Positions 12,727-24,432 of a stretch of 64,000 nt of DNA are shown here, piece by piece (positions within the stretch are counted from its first letter, which is position 1; each line of letters begins with the position of its first letter). This DNA comes from Cryptomeria japonica (lineage: Eukaryota; Streptophyta; Pinopsida; Cupressales; Cupressaceae), in the NCBI RefSeq assembly GCF_030272615.1, contig NC_081414.1, positions 657,834,292 to 657,898,291 of the forward strand. Direction: 5' to 3'. The notes beneath the pieces were generated by a model. That model searched no databases, was not told the DNA's origin, and saw only the letters and a list, made by a program, of their open reading frames with translations. A program made the translations under genes and the position numbers.

Positions 12727-13600
12727 ATGTGTGAAAGTGAAATTTGGTCCAAAGTCTTGTCTTTAGCAAGGTCCATTGTATATTCTTATGTTGGTTCGTC
12801 GATAGTCCATTTTGGTTTTGTTGAAGTTGAACCCTCAAACCACCATTGAAGAAGTTCATGGTTTGAGGTTCAACATTGGATGAATGCAGCTTCAGGTGGA
12901 AAAGGAAACCATCATGTTGGCGGGTGTTTAAAAAAAAATAATATTCCAAATTTAAAGAGAACTCAAGATAATAAGCTATGAGGTGTACTATATTGCATGG
13001 TAATCATGGAGAGGAAGGAATAAGCCCAATAATTAATGAGATGTCAGGAAAGGGTCTTTTTCAGAGTAAGAAGGCACAAATAAGTAGTCAGTTAATCCAG
13101 GATGAATCATGTGAGCAATTATCTTGCCCTTACTTGAGTTTTTTTTTTTTTTTTTTTTTTATAAATCATTTCTCGTAGTTGCCCATTTCACAATTAAGCA
13201 AGTGTTGGACACTACGCATGGTGACTTGAACTCTATTTTTTGCAGTTTAGAATCCTCTTTCAAGGTGAGTTTTGTTCTTTCTCCCTCATCCTCATCATTC
13301 CATGTATTCTGGAGCTCTGTTAATTTGTTTTCTTGCAATGTTTTTTCTATACCTCTGAGTCTTGTGTAGAAACCCAAGATGAGATTGACATTGCCCAAAA
13401 TAGAACAAAGCTTAGGGCTAGTTTGTTTACACCTAGATTTAGGTGATTCTTTCCTCACATCGGTGGATTTAGAGGAATTTCATGAGAGAGTGTAGGATTC
13501 TAAAAATTCCCTTCTCATACAAAAAATAATTGATAGTGGGTTAATAGAAGCGACAACTTTTCCACCAGTTGTCCCCTATCCAAAATGAGTCCAAGAATGT

Positions 13601-16485
13601 ATGAGCCACTATGACCATGTTCAGAGGAGTGTCCAAACTGCAAATGGTGAAATTCTACTGAAAGTGAATTGGGAAACCATTGCTAGAGTCATGAAGATTA
13701 CTGAGAAAGAATTATATGAAGATTGGACAGTGTCTAAGTCACAGGGACTCTTCTTTGAAAAGAAGACAACGTATCGAAGTGTTATTGCCTAGAACTGGTC
13801 ATTGAAGTTTCAGAGGGGTGGCTATCATTTACCTAGACCATTAGACTAGGGAGGTATGGGATATTGTCATATTTCTTCATAGGATTAGAGGGAATCAGAT
13901 GGCCTTCTTTTGGGAAGATTGGATGTACTTCTTTGTTCAAGTTATTTTAGATGATGGGAGATACATAGATTGGGCGGAGTTAATTGCTAAAAGGATCCAT
14001 GAGGGTTTTAGTTGTTTTGGTAACACAAATTTTTATATATGTCATCTTACCTCATACTATTTAGTTTTCACTTGCCAATGGGTTGGCTTATATCATGAAA
14101 ATTGGCGAAATGACATGAGTATATATGACTATCACCCACATTTTCATTAGAACAGAGCCATTGAGAATGATCCCAAGCTCCATGATTTTTTTCTTGGGGG
14201 ACTAGTGTTTCAATTGAGAGGGGATATCCATAAAAGGTTGATCGAGGAAGCCATGCAGCTTGTAAGCTCATATGGGAGCTTATATATTCAGTTTTCCAGA
14301 TTCATTTATTTGAGGGTTGGGGGTTTTGAAGGTGAACCATATAAGTTGTCAAGATATGTCTTTGACAGGAAAGTTTTAATTGAAGTGTACATGCAACTTT
14401 CTCATATAGATAAGAAATATAGGGTGAAGCACCATACATGAGTTTCTTTCCCCATTGAGTTGACTTATTACACCTGTAATAATGTCCCAAATGCCCCGAA
14501 TTTAGAATTGGAGTTCAAGAAGCTCAACTTTCAGTTGTATACTCCCATAATTAATTTTGATGCTAAGGGGTTTGTAGTGGCTCACCTTACACTCAGGAAG
14601 GATTTTCAACATATATCAAACCTAGAATATTTCTGGACGGATTGCATGGATGAATATGAGGTTAGAAGAAGAGTTCACTTAAGACTCTTAGTACAACATA
14701 TTAGGAATTATGGCTTGAAGATGAATACTGAAAATATTTTTGATGAAGAAAGTGATTTGCTTGATTCCCAGTTTGTTGATGACAAGTAGAAGGGGCTAAT
14801 TTCACAAATATATTGGGGAAATAATGAATAGGAGAATATTCAAACTAGGACATTCTGGGTTATCCGAAGAACATAAAAGTGGCTTAGAGAACAGAAACTG
14901 AGAAAAAGTTCAACAAAAAGTTCAACCTCTCCCACTAAATCCCTAGTTTCTAATCCCTTTATTCTATCTTGTGTAGGTCCTTCCAGGAAAAAGGAGAGGG
15001 GTGAGCAGGCAATAGAAAGAGTATAGATAAAATAATATTTAACAACAAGTAGAATCACTCATTCTAGAACTAAGAGTGGAAGAAAATATTCCCCTGTTGA
15101 TGCACTAATTAATCTTGAGACTGCACCTGAGATGGACATTTATTTTTCAAATCCAAATGTGGGAGGATAGGATTTAGATGATGAGGGTGATATTTAACAG
15201 GTAGGTGAATCCTTGAATGTGGTCACTACCTTAGTAGTGAGGGATCAAAAGGAGGCAGAGACTGGTTCAGACAAATCTCTCACAACCCCAGGGCAACATG
15301 GTTAGAGAACACATTAGCTAGTAAGAATAGGAACATTGTTCCAGTATCTATCCTAGTCCAGGATATGGTCAGTAAATGTCTAGGGAAGGTTTCCAAAGAC
15401 AAAAGGTTAAAGACTGTATCAAAAATTAATTATGATGAAGATATGTAGGTAATTGGACTATGGAGATTGCCCACCCAAAAACTGATGAAACTATGGCTGA
15501 TCCGATAAGTAAAGATTTCATGATGGAAAAATTGAACTTAGGGGCAGGAACTCTCATAGCAGATGCATTCCATTTGGAAGTTTCAACCAAGAAGATGATG
15601 AAAAGATCCTAGAAGGATAAAAAAGATGTCTGAAATGAAAGAGATAATGAGGAGCACGGAAGAATACATTGAGGCCGTTAATTATCCTAATCCGTAGCCC
15701 AATTCTCAGACTCCTACATCTTTTCATCCTAAGTCCCCTGTCAATCAAAAAACAATTAAGCAAATTCAAAACTACAGATTAATGATAGACGATGTTGTGG
15801 ATTGGTTGGATGAAATTCAAAAAGAGGGAGGGAAATATTTTGTTGATCTAAGAAAGGTTCACAATGATGCAAACACGGTAACAAAGGAATTGGAGAATGA
15901 AATTATAAAAAAGAAGAATGAAGAAATTGAGTGGGTGAAAAGGGTAGCTTAGATGAGAGAAGTACAGAAATATGGTGTAATGAAGTTCTTGTCAAAGAAG
16001 CCAGTTCCTGCCTTGGATGAAAATATTTTGTACGTATGCCAATAAAATGTAGAATGGAGAAATTTGTTGGTGAGACAGGCATATGAGGAATTTGCCAAAT
16101 TAGTGAATAAACTTGCATAATTGGTATCTTCCATGCACAATGAGCTTCGTTGGATTGGTTTGAAGTGTTTAAAAGATGATGATAAAACTCTAGAAATAGT
16201 TGTGTTCATAACAAGGTCATTAGAAGAGAAAATCAACCACATCAAAGAAGCCAAGGGCTTGGTTTCAAATGACTTGAGCCTCATGTCTAAAATAGAATCC
16301 CTTCTTTTCTTGTGCATTTTAAGAACCTAGATGAGCATTCAGATAAAGTAGCACAAATACATCACGAGAAGGAAGTATGGAAGCAAAGAATGACACATGT
16401 GGGGCTACCACATAGCACAATCATTCAACACTTTTTCACTGCTTACATGGATTGGAAGAAGAAAGCAGTTACCAAAACTGCTTAG
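13601..16485 (+). pseudogene. ORF C: large unrecognised ORF inside the 5' LTR
   Basis: A broken frame of about 900 codons inside the LTR. It runs from an ATG at 13601 through pieces 13601-13792, 13899-14271, 14205-14441 and 14460-14789, then an acidic linker (about 15050-15560) and a coiled coil (about 15760-16310) to a TAG at 16483-16485. The N-terminal third is globular and aromatic, with AFFWEDWMYFF and GFEGEPYKL blocks. Both LTR copies share a TGA near 14439/33253 and a frameshift near 16310/35040, so these predate or accompanied insertion. Other stops (TAG at about 13791 and 14149) are private to one copy. Function is unknown; no enzyme motif is seen. It could be a captured host gene or a structural or envelope-like accessory protein (inference). 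Confidence 0.6.
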
Positions 16486-17300
16486 GAATATTCTATGTTG
16501 TGATGTCTCTTTTCAATTGTTAGTTGTGAAAGCAATTTTATTTTTTTGTTTAAACATTGGTTTCTCTAGATTTGTGGGGCATAAATGGTTTGTTTTCCAT
16601 GTTTTTGGTATGAATTGTTAGTCAGGTTGTGGCTATAAAAATTGATTTACTTGACTTTGATAAGGTCTGAGAAATTTTGGTGGTGATAGATTAGCAGACT
16701 CTATTTTTTTATAAATGTGTTGAATTTTCAAGGAAGGCATTTTATCAGTGAATAGAATGATACTTATTCTGTAGCTTTCAAATCTGTGTGTTTGAATGTG
16801 AACAAAAAATCTTGTTGATATATATTCATTTATACAACATCTGTTTCTTCTTTGGTTATTCCACTTTTATAAGTTTGTGAATGAATATAATAAGTAGGTC
16901 TATTATTAATTTTGCATGCATGTTCTGACCCCCCTTATCCTTTTAGACATGAGTGAGACTTGATCAGATCCATGTTAAGAGGAATTTTTTTGAGAAGAGA
17001 AGCTATTTTGGTTGTAAATCTATGAGTTTATATACTTAATATTTATCTTCATAGAATTCATGTGGTATTAAATTATGACTGTGAATGCCTTTACTCTCTT
17101 TCTAGTTAAAAGTGAAGTTAGAATTGTGTATGTTTAAAAAAAAATTCATTGAATATCATATGGGAAGCTGCACCCTTATGTTGAGGGTGAATTATTCATT
17201 AATTTACTCAACTATTGGTTCAATTTGTCTTTCAACAAATAAGGGTAACACGATCAATCATCATAAAATTAAGAAAAGACAAATCTATTAACCAATAGAT
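16486..17300. other. Non-coding 3' part of the 5' LTR
   Basis: AT-rich sequence downstream of ORF C, collinear with 35214-36029. No gene is supported. It ends at the primer-binding site. Confidence 0.6.
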
Positions 17301-17303
17301 TTT

Positions 17304-17321
17304 TGGTGACTCTATTGGGGA
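17304..17321 (+). promoter_or_regulatory. Primer-binding site, tRNA-Arg-like
   Basis: tggtgactctattgggga lies 3 bp after the 5' LTR. As I recall, Ogre/Tat elements use a tRNA-Arg site of the form TGGCGACTCYRYTGGGGA. This copy differs from that form only by changes that look like C to T, in line with methylation decay. Confidence 0.6.
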
Positions 17322-17426
17322 GTTGAATAATAAGACTGGAGGTTGAATTAGAAGGAAAGTAAGGTTGTTTTTTGAAAGGCCTGATTTCCTCTTTTTGTTT
17401 CAAGTGAATAGTGAATCATAAGAAGG

Positions 17427-18310
17427 TTGGAGTCAAAAAGATATACAAGATCTCAGAGGCATAAAAGGGTGATTGATTATGTTTCTCAAGAAATCCAAAA
17501 CTCTGACTTCTTAATCTCTTTTACACCTAAAAGAAGAGAAAGGAGAAGACCTCCAACTTCCTCTTCTATATTCCATGTATCTCCTACTTGTCAAGCCCTA
17601 ACATTACATGATGTTTCTTTCCCTAGTGTAATCAACCCTATACCTTTGAATATCATTTTACCTATGGTTGTCAACAATCCTTGGGGCCCTGCTGTAGGAT
17701 CCCTTGCCCTAGGGGAAAATCTAAATCCCTTACCCAAAGGAGAAATAGATCATTTGCCTTAATTTAGTGGTGATGGAAGGATATCAAAAATTGAGCATTT
17801 GAATGCATTTAATGTTGCTTGTGGGGTTATAACTGTTCAACATGAAGATGGAGTTGTAAGATTGTTTGTATAAAAATTAATTGAGGTGGCAACAAATTGA
17901 TTCTATAATTTACCAAATGGTTTAATTATGAATTGGCATGATCTTAAAACTAGGTTTGAGGCTAGGTTTAAATTAGCCAAAGATGAACATTCTCTTCTAG
18001 CTCAATTAGCTTAGTTAAAGAAAGAAATCCCTGAGTCTATGAGAGATTTTGTGGCTAAGTTTGACAAAATTGTTCATAAGATTCCAGCAAACCAAAGGCC
18101 TTCTGATGATAATTTGAAATGATTTTTCATCAACTCTATACCCTTTGAAATTGGTTTCCTTATCCGTAGGCAAAGAGTAGCAGCCTTAGCTGATGTAATA
18201 ACATTGGCAGTAGAATTAGAAGATGATCTGATCACTACAGGAAAGTGGAAGAGGGAAGTCCAAACTTCCACATCACTGGCATCAACTTCATCTGATCTTG
18301 TTATTCAATG
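17427..18310 (+). pseudogene. gag: Ty3/gypsy Gag relic
   Basis: After a basic N-terminus with RRERRRPP (17427-17762) comes a retrotransposon Gag-type capsid domain at about 17740-18250. It is recognisable from the order GEIDHLP.FSGDG, EHLNAFNVACG, FYNLPNG, W.DLKTRFEARF and L.Q..PESMRDFVAKFDKI. Stops sit at 17760, about 17871, 17900, about 18013 and 18120. Gag would form the virus-like particle in the cytoplasm. The usual ATG is a TTG at 17427. After 18310 the frame is lost; a Cys/His-containing remnant near 18495 may be the zinc-knuckle region. Confidence 0.75.
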
Positions 18311-19590
18311 ATTAATGAATGACATGATAACCTTGAAGAGGAAAATACCCAAAACTAATACTTCTTATCCACAACCTTACCAAGATATTTTAAGGAAGGT
18401 TCCTAATCAGTCCTCTAGGGCTGGGAGTAGAGTTTTACAATTGCCTCCTATGCAACAAAGACTAGCAATTGAGGCACGGTCCCATCTAAAGCCAACGTGT
18501 GTATCTTTCATCTTACTAGTGATCATGATAAGTATTCTTGCTCATAAATGGTACTTTATGTTCAAATGGCGAGTTCAAAGGAGACACTATTGGAGTCAAG
18601 TGAAGAAGAATCTCCCAGGTAGCCTAATGAATCTAAAATCCACTTCCTAGAGTATGAGTCAAATTTAGAAAGAGGTGATATTCTGGCTACCTTAGAGGAT
18701 CCTTCCTATGTTGTGTTGACCATAAATCAATAGAATGTCAAACCTCAACGTGCTCCTTTGTGTTTTGTTGTGAATCCAAAAGGTAAGGAGATCATTTCCT
18801 GGTTTCATAATAATGATTCCAGACCTCAAGAACCTCATTTATTGAAATCTATAGAGACTGAGGGTTCATTTGATATTATTGAATTTTGTAAATCCTCTCA
18901 GATTAAAATTGCACCAGCAGAATATCTTAAATAAAACCCTAAAGAACTTGATAGGTTTGTTAGGTTTGTTCAAGGAAATAATGCATATGTACAAGTGGAT
19001 ATGATACAACAATTAGCTAACACTTAATAGTTTCCCATCAAGCTGATGATATGATGTCTATCCTTGAATCAAAACCTGAGCCTTTTTATATATCTTTGTT
19101 CATAGATGGTCAAACTAAATAATTGTATTATAGACTCTGCTACCTCAGATAACATAATGCCATCTATTGTAGCCAAGGCCTTGGGATTATCCTTAACAAA
19201 AAACTTTGGTAGATGTTACTCCATGGACTCCAAACAAATACTCTTATTAGGATAGATCTAATATTCTCAAGTGGCCCTTGCTGCTCATCTTGATAAAAGA
19301 GTTAACCATTTTGATAGTTGATATTCTTGCAAGTTATGGCATGTTATTAAGACGTACATTTTTTAGAGAAATAGGGGCCGAGATTAAGATGGACTGGTCT
19401 GAAAACACCACTCCCATGGGGAAATAGTAGGTCATTTTACAACTAGAGCCCAAATATAAGTTCACTATTTTTCCTTCTGATGATCCAAAAGCACAGATAT
19501 TGTACCATGAATGTAAATTCGGGAATTATATGATTTTATCTGACAATGAGGTTGGAGGAAATTCGTCTCAACCTAGGGCATCTGAGGATC
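18311..19590 (+). pseudogene. Gag-pol linker and aspartic protease relic
   Basis: A decayed region with a retropepsin core near 19126-19200. It reads CIIDSATSDNIMPS, where the catalytic triad position D-S/T-G is altered to D-S-A (Asp codon at 19132). Downstream, an AALAAH.DKRV stretch and KYKFTIFPS.D match the linker between protease and the extra RNase H in this element group. Many stops are present. It would have cleaved the Gag-Pol polyprotein; this copy is inactive. Confidence 0.6.
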
Positions 19591-20030
19591 TATTGTTGAT
19601 GGAGTTCGATGGAAGTTGCTCAACATCAAGCTCTGGAGCTATGGTAGTTCTCATTCCTCCCTCTGGCAAACATATTCCTTTCTCTTTCAAGTTGGAGTTT
19701 CAGAATACAAATAATACTGCTGAGTATGAAGCCCTATTGTTGGGATTGGCTGAGGCAAAGAAGTTGGGAGTGTTGGTGTTGCAAGTCAAAGGTTTATTCA
19801 ATGTAAAGAATGAGAGGTTGAGGCACTACTAGAATAGAGTGTGGGATGAGATTGAAGGTTTTGATGCTTTTTCTATCGAGGCCATTCCTAGAGAGAAGAA
19901 TTCTAAAGCTGATTCTTTGGCAATATTAGCTTCCCTTTTGGTTTCTCATCCTGAGTTCCTAGATGATACCTACCGAGTAGAATTGATATACCAACCGAGT
20001 GGAATTGATATACCGACCAAGTGTACTTGA
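19591..20030 (+). pseudogene. Additional RNase H domain upstream of RT
   Basis: The frame MEFDGSCSTSSSGAMVVLIP, then NNTAEYEALLLGLAEAKKLG, then HYxNRVWDEIEGFDAFSIEAI and NSKADSLAILAS, is an RNase H fold of the archaeal/plant type found in Tat elements. The first Asp (FDGS), the Glu (AEYEA) and the late Asp (KADS) are present. The block with the third acidic residue is deleted between GVLVLQVKG and LFNVKN. A 22-bp tandem duplication at 19972-20015 shifts the frame just afterwards. It lies before RT rather than between RNase H and integrase. Confidence 0.75.
19972..20015 (+). repeat. 22-bp direct tandem duplication
   Basis: accgagtagaattgatatac and accgagtggaattgatatac begin at 19972 and 19994. 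A 22-bp repeat changes the reading frame, which accounts for the frame switch between the RNase H remnant and the following linker. Confidence 0.85.
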
Positions 20031-20097
20031 TAATTCATAATTTTGGCAAGTCTTTGAAAATGACAAGCAAATCAAGAACTTTTTGTATTGCACATAA

Positions 20098-21160
20098 ATG
20101 TTCACTACTACTTTCTTTGAAGGATCAAAAGATCAATGCAAGGAGTTTTCTTCAGAACCGGGTGAAGAGATAAATGATGAGGTAATACAACTAATAGGAA
20201 ATAAGATTCCTAAAGGGTTAGTATCCTTAGAATGTCTCTTTGACCATCATGATGCCTTTAGTAAGAAGAAGAATGAGAAAATTCCTACAGTTCAGGATGT
20301 TGGTGGCTATGAAAGAGTTAATATTAGAACTAAGGAGGATCCTAAGTATGTGAACTTAGGAAAATGTTGCACACCTATAAAGAAGAAAAGTTTTATAAGT
20401 CTATTTTTAGAATACAAAGACATTTTTTCTTGGTGCTATGATGACTTGAAGAACTTTAGGGAAGGAAAATTTTAACACCGTATTCCTTTGAAGCCTGGAA
20501 CAAGCCCTTTCTGGCAGAAACTTAGGAACTTTAATCCCAAGGTAGCTGAGGCCATCTTTATCGAGGTGGATTTTTTTTTGAAGGCTAGAATCATATATCC
20601 TATCCATCATTCCACTTGGATAGCCAACATAGTTCCAGTTCATAAGAAAAATAGGGAGATAAGAATTTGTGTGGACTTAAGGAATTTGAATCAAGCCATC
20701 CTAAAAGATAATTATCCACTACTTGCTATGGATCATATTCTACAAATAGTCTCAGGTTCAGAAATGATGTCTATGCTTGATGTCTTTTCTGGTTATAACC
20801 AGATTAGTGTCTCAAAAAAAGACCAGCACAAAATAGCTTTCATCACTCCCTAGGGTACCTTCGCATACAACAAGATGCCATTTGGCCTGATAAATGCTGG
20901 AGAAACCTTTGAGAGGGCTATGGACTTGTCTTTCGGTCACCTAACAGATAAAATAATTTCTATATACCTTGATGATTTAACTGTATTTTCAAAGAGGAGA
21001 AAACATCACCTAAGAGACTTAAGGAAAGTATTGCAGAGATGTCGGGAGCATGGAGTGTCTTTGAATCTAAAGAAGTCAGTGTTTAGAGTTACTGAAGTCA
21101 AATTAATTGGTCACATCATTTCCAAAAAGAGTTTCAAAGTGGATCCTGAAAGGGTGTAGG
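20098..21160 (+). pseudogene. pol: Reverse transcriptase relic (Ty3/gypsy)
   Basis: A linker at 20098-20475 ends with FSWCYDDLKNFREGKF, the typical run-in to RT. RT blocks follow: HHSTWIANIVPVHKKN (about 20605-20650), RICVDLRNLNQA (about 20665), SMLDVFSGYNQI (about 20770-20805), NKMPFGLINAG (about 20870-20900) and the catalytic IYLDDL (TAC CTT GAT GAT at 20965-20976). Stops include one after 20475 and a TAG near 20851 in the TPWGTF-equivalent position. The YxDD motif is intact, but the frame is broken. RT copies element RNA in virus-like particles. Confidence 0.9.
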
Positions 21161-21900
21161 CAATCTAGAAACTAAGTCTACCATCTAATAGAAATGGAGT
21201 TAGGTCCTTTGGACAGGTGAATTTTTTGAGAACGTTTGTCCTTGATTTTTTGGAGACCACTAGGTATATAGTGAATATGATGAGTGAGAAGCAGATGTTC
21301 AAATGGAATGAAGATGGGAAGAAATCATTTGAATCAATAAAAGAGGCCATTGTACAAGCCCCCATGCTTATTAATCCAGACTTTAAAAAGGACTTTATCA
21401 TTTATTGGTACACCACTGAGCACACCATCTCAGGAATCTTGTTGCAAAAAATTGAAGAGGATGTGGAAGTTCCTATAGCATTCATGAGTCTACCATTGAA
21501 AAAGCACGAATTAAAGTATTCATTGATGGAAAAATAAGCATTTGTAGTAGTAAAAGCTATGAAACATTTTAGATATTAAATTCTCCATTCCCATGCAATA
21601 GTTTACATTCCCCATTCTATTGTGGAGAGTATCTTGATGCAACAAGACATTGGAATGAATAATAGGGCAATGTGGGTTTCAAAGATACAGGAGTTCAATC
21701 TAGATATCAAACCAACAAAGCTAGTAAGAGGCCAAGGCTTATGTAAGTTGATTGCAAAAAGTAAAAATGGAGTTGAAGATGAGTTGCCACTGGTTATTTT
21801 TGTAGGCCTGCAAAATTCTTGGTTTACTGATGTAGCCTTGTATCTGACCTATGGAGAGTGTCTTGTACATTTGTCTCGTAGAGAGAAATGAAACTTGAGA
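21161..21900 (+). pseudogene. pol: RNase H and connection domain relic
   Basis: It follows RT directly. The open piece 21217-21537 carries the connection and RNase H start, with FKWNEDGKKSFESIKEAI and KDFIIYWYTTEHTISGILLQ. The rest (21538-21890) includes an IQEFNLDIKPTKLVRGQGL block ahead of integrase. Stops are at 21158, 21538 and elsewhere. It is part of the same polyprotein. Confidence 0.85.
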
Positions 21901-21975
21901 TTAAAAGCAACCAAGTATGTTATTTTTGATGATGTATTATATAAAAAGGGGTTGGATGACACTTTCCTCTGATGT

Positions 21976-23075
21976 GTGGACAAAGCACATCAGGAGGCCT
22001 TGTTGAAAGCATTTCATGATGATGCTTGTGGTCACCATTTCTCTTCCACCGTCATTTCTTACAAGATATTAAGAACTTGTTATTACTCACCTAGAATGTT
22101 TGAAGATGCATATGTCTGGGTTACCAATTGTGAGAAAAGCAAGTTACTCACAAGAAAGCCACAACTCATCGCTTTACTTCTTAGACCGGTGGTTATAGAA
22201 GAACCTTTCAAACAGTGCAGTTTAGATTTCATAGGTCTATTATCACCTTCTTCTAGTGTTGTACATATACACATATTCTTACGACCACTGATTATTTAAT
22301 AAATCGGTAGAAGTAGCACTTGTTAGAAGGACAACCTTAGAGGTGGTGTGTGTGTTCTTGAAGGAGAATATCCTGGTCCGCTTCAGAGTACATCTAAAAA
22401 TAGTGACTGGTAATGCCACAAGATTTTCCTCTGCTTAAATTTGTCTATTTTGTTATCATCATGGAATTTATTTGGATCATTCTTCAAACTATTACCCACA
22501 GGGCAATGGTCAAGCAAAGTCTAGTAACAAGAATTTGATTAACATCATGAAAACATTGGTGAGTAAAAGTTCAAAAGATTGGCACAAAAAGTTGTATGAA
22601 TCTTTGTGTGCAGATATAAGATCACCAAAATGAGCAATTGGAATGTCACCTTTTGAGATTCTTTATAAATCTTATGCTCAACTCTCACTTCCTTTGGAGT
22701 TAGTAGCTTCCAAATTGCAAACAGTAGTTGAGGATATGTATTTTCAAGATGCATTAGAGAAAAGAGTTATGTATTTGTCCAAGATTGAAGAAGAAAGAGA
22801 AAAGTTGGTGGATCACATTATAGAACATTAGTAGCCAGTCAAAAATATTTTTGATCGCAGGGCTCGACCGAGGAAATTTATGTTGGGAGATCAAGTTTTT
22901 CTCTGGGATAAAAGGAGGGAGTGCAAAGGAGCACATGGTAAATTTGATTCATTATAGAGAGGGTCATTTCTGATCAACGAAGTAAAATGACCAAATACTT
23001 TGAGGCTCTCTTATTTAGGTGGTACAACTCTTCCCTTGTCTTACAATGGGTAGGATCTGAAGCCTTACAAATTGT
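21976..23075 (+). pseudogene. pol: Integrase relic with catalytic residues lost
   Basis: An HHCC zinc-binding domain (about 22012-22140) is followed by the catalytic core and a C-terminal domain ending LPLSYNG near 23045. The second Cys of the zinc site reads Ser (NCEKSK). The core keeps the first Asp (SLDFIG, about 22220). The second catalytic Asp is Gly (VTGNATRF, about 22408), and the Glu is Lys (NGQAKSSNKNLI, about 22515). Nonsense and frameshift changes are scattered. Integrase would insert the cDNA into nuclear DNA; this copy is dead at three levels. Confidence 0.85.
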
Positions 23076-23252
23076 AAGTAGACAACCCCTACATCATTCA
23101 GTGTAGCTTTGTAGAGTAGTTGTTAGTTTTGGTGTTGGTTTTTTTGTGTTTTCTTTAGTTAGTTCCAGATCCTGATCTTTCTTATAGTGCAAAACTAGAG
23201 ATTCTGAGTCCTTTCCTAGTCCTTTATAGTCCTAGTCCCTAGTCAAAGCCAA

Positions 23253-24432
23253 TGTTACCCTCCCTTAATTCTCAATTGTTAAATTGAAAAATTCTTGGCA
23301 GTGTTCTTTAGAGTGGAGCCTTGTGTAAAGTTTAGTTATATGTCAGGTCATAAATTCTTTGAACTTGAACCTTTATGTTGAACTCATCCAAGGCACAAAG
23401 TTCAAGTTCAAGAGGTCTTGTCACTCCATGGTCATGTCTTTAGTAAATTTTTGTCAGGTGGGTTTTTTACCTTGAACCTTTGAATCATCTATGAAGAAAG
23501 TTCAAGGTTCAAGGTTCAATATGTGTGAGAGTGGAATTTGGTCCAAAGTCTTGTCTTTATCAAGGTCCATTGTATATTCTTATGTTGGTCTATCGGTAGT
23601 CCATTTTGGTTTTGTTGAAGTTGAACCATCATACCACCATTGAAGAGGTTCATGGTTTGAGGTTCAACATTAGATGAATGCAACTTCAACTAGAAAAGGA
23701 AAGCATCATGTTGCTGGGTGTTTTGAAAAAAAAAAATATTCCAAATTTAAAGAGAACCTACGATAATAAGTTGTGAGGTGTACTATATTGCATGGTAATC
23801 ATGGAGAGGAAGGAATAAGCCCAATAATTAATGAGATGTTAGGAAAGGGTATTTTCAGAGTAACAAGGCATGGATAAGTAGTCAATTAATCCTGAATGAA
23901 TTGTGTGAGCAATTATCTTGCCCATAATTTTTTTTTCTTTTTAAATCATTTCTCGTAGTTGCCCATTTCACAATTAAGCAAGTGTTGGACGCTATGCATA
24001 GTGACTTGACCTCTATATTTGCAGTCCAAAATCCTCTTTCAAGGTGAGTTTTGTTATTTTTCCCTCATCCTCGTCATTCCATGTATTCTAGAGCTCTATT
24101 AATTTGTTTTCTTGCAATATTTTTTTTACCTCTGGGTGTTGTGTAGAAACCCAAGATGAGATTGACATTGCACAAAATTGACCAAAGCTCAGGGCTAGTT
24201 TGTTCACACCTAGATTTAGGTGTTACTTTCCTCCCATCGGTAGATTTAGAAAAATTTCATGAGAGAGTGCGAGATTCTACAAATTCCCTTCTCATATAAA
24301 AAAAATTGATAGTAGATTAATAGAAGTGACAACTTTTACACCAGCCATCCCGTATACCAAATTACTCTAAGAATGTATGAACCACTATGACCCTATTCAG
24401 AGGAGCGTCAAAATGATAAACAATGAAGTTCT
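23253..24432 (+). repeat. 3' LTR of the Ogre/Tat-like element, first part
   Basis: It is collinear with 12406-13640 of the 5' LTR and begins TGTTACCC. It is interrupted after gttct (24428-24432) by the nested element. It contains the start of the second copy of ORF C (ATG at 24377). No clear polypurine tract is seen upstream, only the ~175-bp spacer 23076-23252. Confidence 0.85.

Larger units (their letters stand above)
12406..17300 (+). repeat. 5' LTR (~4.9 kb) of the Ogre/Tat-like element
   Basis: It starts TGCTACCCTCCC (TGTTACCCTCCC in the 3' copy) and is collinear with the split 3' LTR to ...aaccaatagat. It contains a T22 run at 13139-13160, a 53-bp tandem duplication at 12621-12726 absent from the other LTR, the remains of ORF C (13601-16485) and about 800 bp of non-coding sequence before the primer site. 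The upstream part is dominated by inverted TTGAACC/GGTTCAA motifs that could fold into hairpins. LTRs of this length are known in Ogre elements; an ORF inside them is unusual. Confidence 0.85.

Noticed and set aside
23076-23252. Polypurine tract before the Ogre-like 3' LTR
   Set aside because: The stretch is mixed pyrimidine and purine; no convincing tract is visible.
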